NCBI GenBank assembly: GCA_009781635.1
Contig: WQXU01000021.1
Span: 1-45,828, forward strand
Direction of reading: 5' to 3'
DNA length: 45,828 bases
Origin: Treponema sp.
Lineage (GTDB): Bacteria; Spirochaetota; Spirochaetia; Treponematales; Breznakiellaceae
Shown: piece after piece, positions 16,660-24,549 of the stretch
Numbering within the stretch: position 1 is the stretch's first letter
Layout: every line of letters starts with the position of its first letter
Made by a program: the position numbers and the translations under genes
The notes under the pieces: model-generated
The model's database searches: none
Seen by the model: only the letters and a program-made list of their open reading frames with translations
Told to the model about the DNA's origin: nothing

Positions 16660-18090
16660 TTACAGATCAAAGTATGTTTCAAATTCAACCGGATGAGGAA
16701 GCTGCTTGTAGCGCACAGCTTCCTTTTTTTTATTTTCGATCCAGATATCGATTAGCTTCTCTGGAAATACGCCGCCCTGGGTTAAAAAACTGCGATCCTT
16801 TGCAAGCGCATCAAGGGCTTCATCAAGGCTTTGAGGCAGAAATTTTATTTTTGCCTGATCTTTTTTTGACAAATTGTAGAGGTTGAAATCATAGGGGCCG
16901 TAGCCTTCTTTTTTTGGATCGATTTTATTTTTAATGCCGTCAATGCCTGCCATTAATATCGCAGAATACGCATAATAGGGATTGCATGTTCCGTCCGGGC
17001 TTCTAAGTTCGAAGCGCTTGCTGTCAGGCTCTTTTGCATAGGCCGGTATGCGGATAACGGAACTCCGGTTTGATGTAGCGTAACCGATTGTAACCGGCGC
17101 TTCGTAACCGGGAACAAGTCTTTTGTAGGAGTTTGTGCTGGGATTTGTAAATCCGCACAGCGCGCGGATATGTTTTAAAATTCCGCCGATAAAATAAAGG
17201 GCAGTTTCGCTAAGCTGCGAATAACCTTTTGCATCGTAGAACAGGGGTTTATTGTTTTTAAACAGATGCATGTGTACATGCAGGCCGTTTCCGGCTTCTC
17301 CGTAAATTGGCTTTGGCATGAAGGTAACTGTTTTATTTTCCGCGTATGCTGCGTTTTTTAAAATATATTTTGTCAGCATTGTTTTGTCGGCCATTTCAAG
17401 AAGGCCGCCGAATTCAACTTCAATTTCTACCTGGCCGGGACCGGCCACTTCATGATGATGGTACTTTACAAGTATACCCATATCTTCCATTATCATGGAC
17501 ACTCTGCTTCTGAAATCTCCGAGCCTGTCCAGGGGCGGAGCGGCATGATAGCCGCCCTTTACAGGTATCTTGTAACCAAGGTTTGCAGACTTTGAACTTG
17601 TATTCCACTCAGCCTGATCCGCATCAATTTTAAAGCTGGATGAATGGCTGCGGATGGAATAGCTGACATGATCAAATACATAAAATTCAAACTCCGGCCC
17701 TATTCTCATTTCATCGGCAATTCCGGTAGAGAGAAGATATTTTTCTGCGTTAATTGCAACATTGCGGGGATCCTGATCAAAGCGCCTGTTTTCCGGAAGG
17801 TCGATCACATAGACATCGCCAATCATGTAAAGTGTTGGGACTTCCGCAAAAGGATCAATTTGAGCGCTGTTTAAATCCGGAATGAAAACCATGTCGCTTT
17901 TTTCTACAGGCGCAAATCCGTAATTTGAACCGTCAAAGCCGACTCCGTTTTTTAATGTCTCTTCGGTTAACCTGCCGATGGGCATTGTAAGATGCCGCCA
18001 GCGTCCGGTTAAATCTGTCATCATAAAGTCTGCCATCTTTATTTTGTTTTCTTCGCAGCGTTTCTTAATTTCATCAAAAGTTACCGGCAT
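16660..18090 (-). CDS. glnA: Glutamine synthetase type I
   Basis: This 476-residue protein is a standard-length GSI. Motifs in order: FMMTDLTGRWRHLTMP and VGFDGSNYGF (beta-Grasp domain, about 22-60), RIGPEFEFYVFD near 129, GGYHAAPPLDRLGDFR near 178, KPIYGEAGNGLHVHMHLF near 260-277 (glutamate and metal ligands), NPSTNSYKRLVPGYEAPV near 316-333, RIPAY near 347, and NLYNLS near 401 carrying a Tyr where GlnE would adenylylate GSI-beta enzymes. It makes glutamine from ammonium and glutamate. The start has GGAGG 8 nt upstream. A promoter lies at 18108-18137. No glnB or glnE gene is in the window. Confidence 0.95.
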   Translation of the reverse strand: MPVTFDEIKKRCEENKIKMADFMMTDLTGRWRHLTMPIGRLTEETLKNGVGFDGSNYGFAPVEKSDMVFIPDLNSAQIDPFAEVPTLYMIGDVYVIDLPENRRFDQDPRNVAINAEKYLLSTGIADEMRIGPEFEFYVFDHVSYSIRSHSSSFKIDADQAEWNTSSKSANLGYKIPVKGGYHAAPPLDRLGDFRSRVSMIMEDMGILVKYHHHEVAGPGQVEIEVEFGGLLEMADKTMLTKYILKNAAYAENKTVTFMPKPIYGEAGNGLHVHMHLFKNNKPLFYDAKGYSQLSETALYFIGGILKHIRALCGFTNPSTNSYKRLVPGYEAPVTIGYATSNRSSVIRIPAYAKEPDSKRFELRSPDGTCNPYYAYSAILMAGIDGIKNKIDPKKEGYGPYDFNLYNLSKKDQAKIKFLPQSLDEALDALAKDRSFLTQGGVFPEKLIDIWIENKKKEAVRYKQLPHPVEFETYFDL

Positions 18091-18107
18091 TATCGTCCTC
18101 CAATGTT

Positions 18108-18137
18108 TATATGTTAATCAATAATCAAATTTGTCAA
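18108..18137 (-). promoter_or_regulatory. Promoter of glnA (type I)
   Basis: On the minus strand TTGACA (18132-18137), an 18-bp spacer and CATATA (18108-18113) end 17 bp before the start codon. A short GCGTT/AACGC hairpin at 18148-18161 lies just upstream. Confidence 0.5.
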
Positions 18138-18171
18138 GTCTGAATCCGGCGTTATAAAACGCGCCTTCCTG

Positions 18172-18912
18172 TTATTCTCCCATTATTTCTTTACGGAGCG
18201 CAAGGGCAATATCCGGTCTGTCTGTAATTATTCCGTCTGCTTTGCAATGAAGCATCATCCTTATTGCATCCGGATTATTAACAGTCCATACATTTACCTT
18301 AATGCCGTTTTCATGGCAGCATCCGACAGTTTCCGGGAGCGCTGCGATTACATAATAGTGCGGGTGAATTGCATCAGCCTTTACATAGCCGGCATAAACC
18401 CAGGGGTCTACAATTCCTGATTCGTATAAAAGCCCTGTTTTTACCGAAGGTTCTATTTGCTTTAAATGCTGCAGCGAATAATGGTTGAATGAGGAATATA
18501 TAATTTTGTCTTCCATTCCGTGCTTTTTTGCCATGTCAATCAATTTTGCAGGCAGTTCCGGATACAGGCGCTCTGTTGTTTTTAGTTCTATATTAACGGT
18601 AATCCCAAAGGGTTTTATGAGCGAGAAAACATCGGATAGCAGGGGAATACGGCATGCCGGTTTTTTGGGAAACTGTTTGCCGAAATTCAATAAGCTTAAT
18701 TCGTCTAAGGTATGATCGTTTAAATAACCTGTCCCGTCTGATACCCGTTCCAGCCTGTGATCATGCGCAACAACAACGTGACCGTCTTTTGTAAGGTGCA
18801 CATCAAGTTCAATGCCGTCAGCTCCCATATCAATGGCGGCGGAGAACGCTTCCATTGTGTTTTCCGGGCAGCATTCGCAAGCGCCGCGGTGCGCCTGTAT
18901 AAGGGTTTTCAT
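18172..18912 (-). CDS. Glycerophosphodiester phosphodiesterase
   Basis: This 246-residue GDPD of the short cytoplasmic UgpQ/GlpQ type has the full catalytic set: AHRGACECCPENTMEAF (residues 8-24, catalytic His and Glu), GIELDVHLTKDGHVVVAHD (35-53, metal ligands and second His), NIELK near 109, and NVWTVN/ADGIITDRPD near the C-terminus. There is no signal peptide. It hydrolyses glycerophosphodiesters to glycerol-3-phosphate and an alcohol, feeding phospholipid turnover. It starts 5 bp after the yjbQ-like stop, so the two are translated from one message. It is separated from glnA by 81 bp that contain the glnA promoter. Confidence 0.92.
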   Translation of the reverse strand: MKTLIQAHRGACECCPENTMEAFSAAIDMGADGIELDVHLTKDGHVVVAHDHRLERVSDGTGYLNDHTLDELSLLNFGKQFPKKPACRIPLLSDVFSLIKPFGITVNIELKTTERLYPELPAKLIDMAKKHGMEDKIIYSSFNHYSLQHLKQIEPSVKTGLLYESGIVDPWVYAGYVKADAIHPHYYVIAALPETVGCCHENGIKVNVWTVNNPDAIRMMLHCKADGIITDRPDIALALRKEIMGE

Positions 18913-18917
18913 AACTC

Positions 18918-19322
18918 TTAATCGCCCGATACGCGCACATGCACCTTGCGTGTTCTTGGCCCGTCGTACTCATTGAACCAGATTCCCTGCCATGTGCCCA
19001 ATAACAGCCTGCCGCCTGTAACAATCAATGTGATTGAAGGCCCTACAAGGCTTGTTTTGGTGTGCGCGGCGGAGTTGCCTTCACCGTGGCGGAATTCGCG
19101 GCGATCCGGAGAGATCATGTTTAAAGCAAAATTTACATCGCGGGACACATCGGGGTCTGCATTTTCGTTAATTGTTACTGCGGCAGTTGTGTGCGGTATA
19201 AAAACTACGCAAATCCCTTCGCGTATGCCGGAAGCGGCGACTTTCTTTTGCACATCGCCTGTAATATTAATCCAGTCAGTTTCACCGCCTGAGCGTACAT
19301 TGAATTCAGATAATGCTGTCAT
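18918..19322 (-). CDS. YjbQ/UPF0047 family protein
   Basis: This 134-residue protein matches the YjbQ (secondary thiamine-phosphate synthase-like, UPF0047) family in length and motifs: GICVVFIPHTTAAVTINENADPDVSRD (about 38-64), the HGEGNSAAHTKTSLVGPS stretch with the conserved metal-binding His residues, and GTWQGIWFNEYDGPRTRKVHV near the end. Weak thiamine-phosphate synthase activity is reported for the family, but the physiological role is unsettled. No strong Shine-Dalgarno is evident. The promoter is at 19331-19359. Confidence 0.9.
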   Translation of the reverse strand: MTALSEFNVRSGGETDWINITGDVQKKVAASGIREGICVVFIPHTTAAVTINENADPDVSRDVNFALNMISPDRREFRHGEGNSAAHTKTSLVGPSITLIVTGGRLLLGTWQGIWFNEYDGPRTRKVHVRVSGD

Positions 19323-19330
19323 ATCAATTC

Positions 19331-19359
19331 AGATTAAAATGATACAAGGCTATTGTCAA
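19331..19359 (-). promoter_or_regulatory. Promoter of the yjbQ-like gene
   Basis: On the minus strand TTGACA (19354-19359), a 17-bp spacer and TAATCT (19331-19336). A second TTGACA lies 12 bp upstream in the tandem repeat at 19352-19375. Confidence 0.5.
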
Positions 19360-19375
19360 GAATATTGTCAAGAAT
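19352..19375. repeat. 12-bp perfect tandem repeat
   Basis: ATTGTCAAGAAT occurs twice without a gap (19352-19363 and 19364-19375). On the minus strand each copy contains TTGACA, so the repeat doubles the -35 element of the yjbQ-like promoter. Confidence 0.7.
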
Positions 19376-19416
19376 TAAAACCTGCGGAAAATCATGATAA
19401 AACCGCATTTTTACTT

Positions 19417-19444
19417 TTGACTTTTAATCAATCTATATTATAAT
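19417..19444 (+). promoter_or_regulatory. Promoter of the repeat/SUMF lipoprotein gene
   Basis: TTGACT (19417-19422), a 16-bp spacer and TATAAT (19439-19444). Transcription would start near 19451, leaving a leader of about 83 nt before the likely start at 19534. Confidence 0.55.
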
Positions 19445-19507
19445 GTACCAAGGCATTTTAATTTAAAAGCTTTATGAATAAAATAATTTGTTTTATAAGG
19501 AGATATT

Positions 19508-19537
19508 TTGATTATTCAAAATACATGGTTATTATGA
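19508..19537 (+). promoter_or_regulatory. Possible coupled leader mini-ORF
   Basis: AAGGAG (19497-19502), the only good ribosome site here, is 5 nt before a TTG that opens a 9-codon frame (LIIQNTWLL) ending in TGA at 19535-19537. That stop overlaps the ATG at 19534 (ATGA), the start that gives the best lipoprotein signal. This looks like translational coupling. Confidence 0.4.
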
Positions 19538-22500
19538 AAATATTTAACAAAAAAAGTTTTAACTGCATTGCAGTTTTTTTGATTGTACTGTTCTGCATTT
19601 TTTCTTCTGCATGTCAAAATCCCATAATGGAAAAATGGTGGCCGGAGTCCGAGTCCGAAGCCGAAAGCGAAACAGAGGAGCCTGCAGAACCCGGAGGAAA
19701 GGGAGATAATTTCGGCGTTGTGCGTTTTGATCTTGGTTTTGAGCCGAATATTTTGTTAGGTGAAGGGCCGCAGCCAAGAGACCTGACAATAGCCTGGGAC
19801 AGCATAATCGGAAGGCTGCGCCCGGTAAACAGAAACGGATTTGGTTTTCTTGGATGGTTTGACGAGAATAATATCGAGTGGAATGTTGAGACGCGGCCTG
19901 TAACGGAAGCAGACGACACAGACAGTGACGGATATATAACTCTTACTGCCGTGTGGAGCGTTGATAAATATATTGTCAGTTTTGTAACTGAGCCATCTGA
20001 TGCTGAAATATTTCCTCAGTTAGTGGCTGCAGGCGGAAGAGTTATTCAGCCTGTGAATCCGCCGCAGCTTCCGGACAGCCGAGGTTTTGCCGGCTGGTTT
20101 GCAGATCCGGAATATACCGCCGCATGGAACTTTAATACTCCGGTTAATGATAACATAACTCTTTACGCCAACTGGGTTCTTGATATACGCAATGTAAAAT
20201 TTGAAACTGACGGCGGAAGACGCCCCGACGGCTCATTATTAACCCGCACAGAAATTGTTGTGCCTTATAACGGCTTTGTTCAGGATCCCGGCCCGGTTAT
20301 AAAAACAGGTTATTCATTCGACGGCTGGTACACGGAAGATACATATCAATATAAATGGAACTTCTCAAATTATCCTGTTCAAAACGATATGATTCTTTAT
20401 GCAAAGTTTGTGCAAAACATTTACATTGTCAGTTTTATAATAGCTCCTTCGGCATTAGTTGCACCTCACCCTCAGACAATAGCTCATGGAGATCCGGTTA
20501 ACCGGCCTGACGATCCGGCTAAGCTCGATGATGGCCGCGTTTTTGCCGGCTGGTATACAGTCAACGGAGAAACACATGAAGAAGGATGGCATCTAAAGTA
20601 TCTATGGAATTTTGATACGCCGGTGACAAGTAACAGGATACTTTACGCAAAGTTTGTGCAAAACGTATATAATGTCAGTTTTATAATAGTTCCTTCGGCA
20701 TTAGCTGCGCCTCCTTCTCAGACAATAGCTCACGGCAATACAATTGTCAGACCTAACGATCCGGCTAAGCTCGATGATGGCCGCATTTTTGCCGGCTGGT
20801 ATACAGTCGACGGAGAAACACATGAAGAAGGATGGCATCTAAAGTATCTGTGGAATTTTAATACGCCGGTGACAGATAACAGGATACTTTATGCCAGATG
20901 GCTGTCTCAGACAGAGCCTGTTGAACCTGTTATTCCTGTTGAGCCTCCCGTAGAACCCGGAGGAAAGGGAGAAAACTTCGGCGTTGTGCGTTTTAATCTG
21001 GATTTTGAGCCTAATATTTTACTGGGAGAAGGGCCGCAGCCAAGGGATTTGAATATAGCCTGGGGCAGCACAATTGGAAGACTGCGTCCGGTAAACAGAA
21101 ATGGCTATGGTTTTCTTGGATGGTTCTGCGAGAAAAATACAGAATGGGATGTTGAGACGCGGCCAGTAACGGAAGAAGACGATGTAGATGATGATGGTTT
21201 TATTACGCTTACTGCCGTATGGAGAGTAAGCAGATATGTTATAAATTTTGTAACGATTCCCTCTGACACTGTTATATCTCCCCAGGTAGTGGCAGCCGGC
21301 GGGAAAATTATTCAGCCTGTCAATCCGCCGCAGCTGGAAGACACAAGCGGTTTTGCCGGCTGGTATACGGATCCGGATTATACTGAAGAATGGGACTTCA
21401 GCGCTCCGGTTAACAGCAACAGAACGCTTTATGCAGGCTGGGCTCTTCATACCCATAATGTAAGATTTGAAACTAACGGCGGAAGACGCCCCGACGGCTC
21501 GGAAATGTCGCGTACGGAATTTGCCGTGCCTCATGACGGCCTTGTTCAGGATCCGGGCCCTGTTGTCAGAACAGGTTATTCATTCGACGGCTGGTACACG
21601 GAAGATACATATCAATATAAATGGAACTTCTCAAATATTAATTACCGCGTTAACGAAGATATGGTTCTTTATGCAAAGTGGGTTATAAACATCTATATTG
21701 TTAATTTTGTGATAACTCCTTCTGCCGCATCCGCTCCTGCAAATCAGTCAATAATACACGGCAATTTTATTTCCCAGCCTGGCAATCCGCAGTCAGGAGA
21801 CGGCCGGGTCTTTGCCGGCTGGTATACAGTTAACGGAAGCATGCACGCAGAAGGGTGGCATTTAAAATATCTATGGGACTTTAACACTCCGGTCACAGAG
21901 AACATGACGCTTTTTGCAAGGTATGCGCCTGTGACCCGCACTGTTGTTTTTAAAGTAAACGGCGGCAATGATATGCCGCGTACTAATTTTACAATTCCCA
22001 TAGGCAACTCAATCTTATATCCTGGCGCGCCGTCAAGGCCGGGGTATAGTTTCAGAGGCTGGTTTTTTGATCCGGCTTGTACTCCCGGCAGTGAAATTAA
22101 TTTTTCAGCATACAGAATAGAAGAGCCCGATGAAATTATTGGAATTGATCCGCTGTATCTTTACGCCGGATGGAGCATGAATCCGTACAGAATTACTTTC
22201 AATTCAGATGACGCTGATGATGTTGCTGAACCTCAATATGTTTATCACGGTGAAATGATTCATATGCCGGTTATCACCGCTCCTCCAAGACCTGGTTACT
22301 ATCTGAATGGCTGGTACACGGACACAACTTATGCCGATGAAAGACGCTGGGACTTTAACGGTATAGTGACATCTAACAGAACTCTGTATGCCAGATGGGA
22401 GAGTTCAGATTATGTTGTCAATTTCTTTTTAGGGAATCCAAGCGGAGGATCGCCTCACCAGGTTTATATTGATGCCTTGCTGGAAATACAGCATCATAAT

Positions 22501-23616
22501 TTCCAGGATAAGGTAATTGAACCTTTTATGCCGCCTCTTCCGGCAGGAGATACATCAAACTGGTCATTCCTGCGCTGGGACTATCATCCTGATCGCAACG
22601 CTAATCCTGTAAATGTAAATAATCCGGCTTTCCGCTCCGTTCTTGAGCCCTGGGATTTTGATACCGGATTAGACGATAACAATACAAGCGATCCGACAGG
22701 CGAAGGCGCCAAGATTCTTAACCTCTACGCCAGATGGGTTCCGCCTGAACCTGATATGGTTTGGGTTCCAAGAGGAAGTTTTATCATGGGCGATTCAGGC
22801 GTAGCAGGCAGCCCTGTGGCTTATCATTCCTACCCGGTACGCAGAGTAACCCTGGATGGTTTTTATATCAGCAGATATCCTGTGACTCAAATAAATTCGC
22901 CGGATACAAACAGAGGGTATCATTATTTAATGAATGTTAACCCCAGTCAATTTAACAGAAATACTTTCCGCCCCGTGGAGAGGGTGTCCTGGTATGATGC
23001 AATTGAATACTGCATTGAACTTACAAGGGTAAATGCCGGGCTTGATCAGGTTTATACAATGACAGGCATAAGCAGGCCTTCTGCAGCTCTGCCCGGAACT
23101 CCTCCGTATACGATTTATCCGATAAACGATGCTGCTGTGACTTGGAACAGCGGCAATCCTAACGGTTACCGCCTTCCGACAGAGGCAGAATGGGAATATG
23201 CGGCAAGGGGAGGAAACGGCACACCCGGAAATTACATATATTCAGGCAGCAATAATGCAAGCGATGTAGCGTGGTACAATGAAACAGTCAGAGCGGAGCC
23301 GTCAGGTTATCAGGCTACTCAAACGGTAGGATCGAAAGCTCCGAATGCCCTGGGCATATACGACATGAGCGGGAATGTGTCCGAATGGGTCTGGGACAGA
23401 TTTATTTCATATAAAGATTATATAGCTTCAAATCCTGCTGATCTTCACGATAACCCGAGAGGCCCTTCCAGCGGAGCTGAACGCGTAAGGCGCGGCGGAG
23501 GCTGGAGCAATGCTGCAGGTAACGTGCGAAGCGTAGTCCGGAACAGTGACAATCCCGGTTCAGCTAACTGGGTAATTGGATTCCGTATTGTCCGCGGCCC
23601 AATGGAAATTTACTAG
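19534..23616 (+). CDS. Multi-module Listeria-Bacteroides-repeat lipoprotein with C-terminal formylglycine-generating-enzyme (SUMF) domain
   Basis: From the ATG at 19534 the protein has 1360 residues. An in-frame upstream ATG at 19474 gives 1380, but lacks a ribosome site and adds a hydrophilic leader. With the later start the N-terminus is an ideal lipoprotein signal (MKIFNKK, hydrophobic core, SSAC at residue 27). About 12 modules of 70-90 residues follow, each ending 'GW(Y/F)....W(N/D)F..PV..(N)..LYA(R/K)W', the Listeria-Bacteroides/InlB B-repeat pattern. The last ~285 residues, from MVWVPRGSFIMGD, are a SUMF/FGE-sulfatase domain with RLPTEAEWEYAARGG, YDMSGNVSEWVWD and RRGGGWSN. Bacterial SUMF domains of this kind are often non-catalytic binding domains. 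It is probably exposed on the cell surface. A terminator follows. Confidence 0.85.
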   Translation: MKIFNKKSFNCIAVFLIVLFCIFSSACQNPIMEKWWPESESEAESETEEPAEPGGKGDNFGVVRFDLGFEPNILLGEGPQPRDLTIAWDSIIGRLRPVNRNGFGFLGWFDENNIEWNVETRPVTEADDTDSDGYITLTAVWSVDKYIVSFVTEPSDAEIFPQLVAAGGRVIQPVNPPQLPDSRGFAGWFADPEYTAAWNFNTPVNDNITLYANWVLDIRNVKFETDGGRRPDGSLLTRTEIVVPYNGFVQDPGPVIKTGYSFDGWYTEDTYQYKWNFSNYPVQNDMILYAKFVQNIYIVSFIIAPSALVAPHPQTIAHGDPVNRPDDPAKLDDGRVFAGWYTVNGETHEEGWHLKYLWNFDTPVTSNRILYAKFVQNVYNVSFIIVPSALAAPPSQTIAHGNTIVRPNDPAKLDDGRIFAGWYTVDGETHEEGWHLKYLWNFNTPVTDNRILYARWLSQTEPVEPVIPVEPPVEPGGKGENFGVVRFNLDFEPNILLGEGPQPRDLNIAWGSTIGRLRPVNRNGYGFLGWFCEKNTEWDVETRPVTEEDDVDDDGFITLTAVWRVSRYVINFVTIPSDTVISPQVVAAGGKIIQPVNPPQLEDTSGFAGWYTDPDYTEEWDFSAPVNSNRTLYAGWALHTHNVRFETNGGRRPDGSEMSRTEFAVPHDGLVQDPGPVVRTGYSFDGWYTEDTYQYKWNFSNINYRVNEDMVLYAKWVINIYIVNFVITPSAASAPANQSIIHGNFISQPGNPQSGDGRVFAGWYTVNGSMHAEGWHLKYLWDFNTPVTENMTLFARYAPVTRTVVFKVNGGNDMPRTNFTIPIGNSILYPGAPSRPGYSFRGWFFDPACTPGSEINFSAYRIEEPDEIIGIDPLYLYAGWSMNPYRITFNSDDADDVAEPQYVYHGEMIHMPVITAPPRPGYYLNGWYTDTTYADERRWDFNGIVTSNRTLYARWESSDYVVNFFLGNPSGGSPHQVYIDALLEIQHHNFQDKVIEPFMPPLPAGDTSNWSFLRWDYHPDRNANPVNVNNPAFRSVLEPWDFDTGLDDNNTSDPTGEGAKILNLYARWVPPEPDMVWVPRGSFIMGDSGVAGSPVAYHSYPVRRVTLDGFYISRYPVTQINSPDTNRGYHYLMNVNPSQFNRNTFRPVERVSWYDAIEYCIELTRVNAGLDQVYTMTGISRPSAALPGTPPYTIYPINDAAVTWNSGNPNGYRLPTEAEWEYAARGGNGTPGNYIYSGSNNASDVAWYNETVRAEPSGYQATQTVGSKAPNALGIYDMSGNVSEWVWDRFISYKDYIASNPADLHDNPRGPSSGAERVRRGGGWSNAAGNVRSVVRNSDNPGSANWVIGFRIVRGPMEIY
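19684..20646 (+). repeat. Internal duplication, copy 1 (modules 1-4)
   Basis: This stretch recurs 1266 bp (422 codons) downstream, for example the AACCCGGAGGAAAGGGAGA start and the GGCGGAAGACGCCCCGACGG segment. Nucleotide similarity is high, which suggests fairly recent duplication. Confidence 0.8.
20401..20892 (+). repeat. Tandem duplication of an 82-codon module (modules 4 and 5)
   Basis: Two 246-bp units (20401-20646, 20647-20892) are nearly identical, sharing long runs such as GGATGGCATCTAAAGTATCT. The second large copy has only one such unit. Confidence 0.8.
20950..21915 (+). repeat. Internal duplication, copy 2 (modules 6-9)
   Basis: Counterpart of 19684-20646 at an offset of 1266 bp. 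Modules 6, 7, 8 and 9 correspond to 1, 2, 3 and 4. Confidence 0.8.
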
Positions 23617-23620
23617 AAAG

Positions 23621-23660
23621 GCAGCTGTTCTATTTTTGGAACAGCTGTCAATATTTTTGG
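23621..23660 (+). terminator. Terminator of the repeat/SUMF gene
   Basis: CAGCTGTTC (23622-23630) and GAACAGCTG (23639-23647) form a perfect 9-bp stem with an 8-nt loop, beginning 5 bp after the stop. A T-rich stretch (AATATTTTTGG) follows. Confidence 0.65.
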
Positions 23661-23677
23661 TTTGTAAATTAATCATC

Positions 23678-23711
23678 AACATATTCTCATAAAAATGGTG
23701 TAATATAGTAA
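23678..23711 (+). promoter_or_regulatory. Repeated 34-bp promoter block, copy A
   Basis: The consensus AACAWATTCTYATARAAATR followed by GTGTAATATAKTAA is shared with 24499-24532, with 5 differences in 34 bp. TAATAT is the likely -10. It lies 62 bp before the DUF3592-like gene. Confidence 0.55.
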
Positions 23712-23773
23712 AAAGAAAAAATAAATACAGGGAAAAATGTAAACTGTATTAAAATTTTTTAGGAAGGTATGAA

Positions 23774-24496
23774 ATGAAAAATAATGCAAATTTCGCTATT
23801 ATCTTTGTAGGCTCAGTCTTTATTTTTTTAGGTTCGTTTCTTGCTGTAATGGGTTTTAATTTGATAAAAACCAACGCCCGTTTCAATGCTGAAGCCGTTT
23901 CAGTCGAGGGTGTTATTGTTGATATTGGAGTTGAAAGATACCGCAGCGGCAACGAAACACGCACACGCCGTATTTTAAGCGTTGATTATGTGGTAAACGG
24001 CGTGAAATATGAAAACACAGTGAGCTTCCAGTCGGGTGTTAGTATAGGCGATGAAATCACCCTTTATTACATTCCGGGCGAACACTGGAATGTCAAAACC
24101 GGATCGAAGGGTGATACTGCTGTGGGACCCTTCTTTATCGGTGTAGGCGGTTTTTTCTTTATTATGGGGCTTTTCTTTCTTAATAATGTCAGGAGGAAAG
24201 GAGCGCTCAAAAAGTATCTTAAGCAGCATGGCAAAACGGTATATGCGCAGGTAATTGCTGCTGAAAAAGACTATTCAGTATCGGTATCTTACGGGGGAGC
24301 GAGTACCCATCCCTACTATTATATTAAATGTGCAGTTATGGAACCGGTCACAGGTGAAATTAAGGGAACCTACAAATCATGGAGCATTAAGAATGATAAC
24401 CTTGAAATTTATATAGGAAAGCAGGTAAAGGTTTATCTCCACCCGCAGGATGATAGAAAATATTATGTGGATTTAGAGGGTTTGACCGGGAATTAA
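23774..24496 (+). CDS. DUF3592-like membrane protein
   Basis: This 240-residue protein has two membrane segments (about 8-30, FAIIFVGSVFIFLGSFLAVMG, and about 118-137, FFIGVGGFFFIMGLFF) enclosing an extracytoplasmic domain. In that domain VEGVIVDIGVER, SVDYVVNGVKYENTVSF, VSIGDEITLYYIPG give the pattern of DUF3592 ('v.G.V......R....p.v.y..nG....' then 'GD.V.v.YdP'). A second, related beta-rich copy follows the second helix (VYAQVIAAEKDYSVSVSYGG ... YIGKQVKVYLHPQDDRKYYV). The function is unknown. AGGAAGG precedes the ATG by 6 nt. It starts a row of same-strand envelope genes. Confidence 0.65.
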   Translation: MKNNANFAIIFVGSVFIFLGSFLAVMGFNLIKTNARFNAEAVSVEGVIVDIGVERYRSGNETRTRRILSVDYVVNGVKYENTVSFQSGVSIGDEITLYYIPGEHWNVKTGSKGDTAVGPFFIGVGGFFFIMGLFFLNNVRRKGALKKYLKQHGKTVYAQVIAAEKDYSVSVSYGGASTHPYYYIKCAVMEPVTGEIKGTYKSWSIKNDNLEIYIGKQVKVYLHPQDDRKYYVDLEGLTGN

Positions 24497-24498
24497 AA

Positions 24499-24532
24499 AA
24501 CAAATTCTTATAGAAATAGTGTAATATATTAA
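24499..24532 (+). promoter_or_regulatory. Repeated 34-bp promoter block, copy B
   Basis: Second copy of the block at 23678-23711. It ends 17 bp before the lipoprotein start at 24550, with an AAAGGAG ribosome site between. Confidence 0.55.
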
Positions 24533-24549
24533 TGGCGAAAGGAGATTTT

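Noticed and set aside
19474-19533. Upstream ATG at 19474 as start of the repeat/SUMF lipoprotein
   Set aside because: It has no ribosome site and adds a charged 20-residue leader before an otherwise perfect lipoprotein signal that starts at 19534.
20401-20892. CRISPR-like direct repeats
   Set aside because: The repeats are long, in-frame protein modules with no spacers.
21019-21534. 171-codon minus-strand frame inside the repeat lipoprotein gene
   Set aside because: It is an antisense shadow of repeat codons, with composition unlike a real protein.
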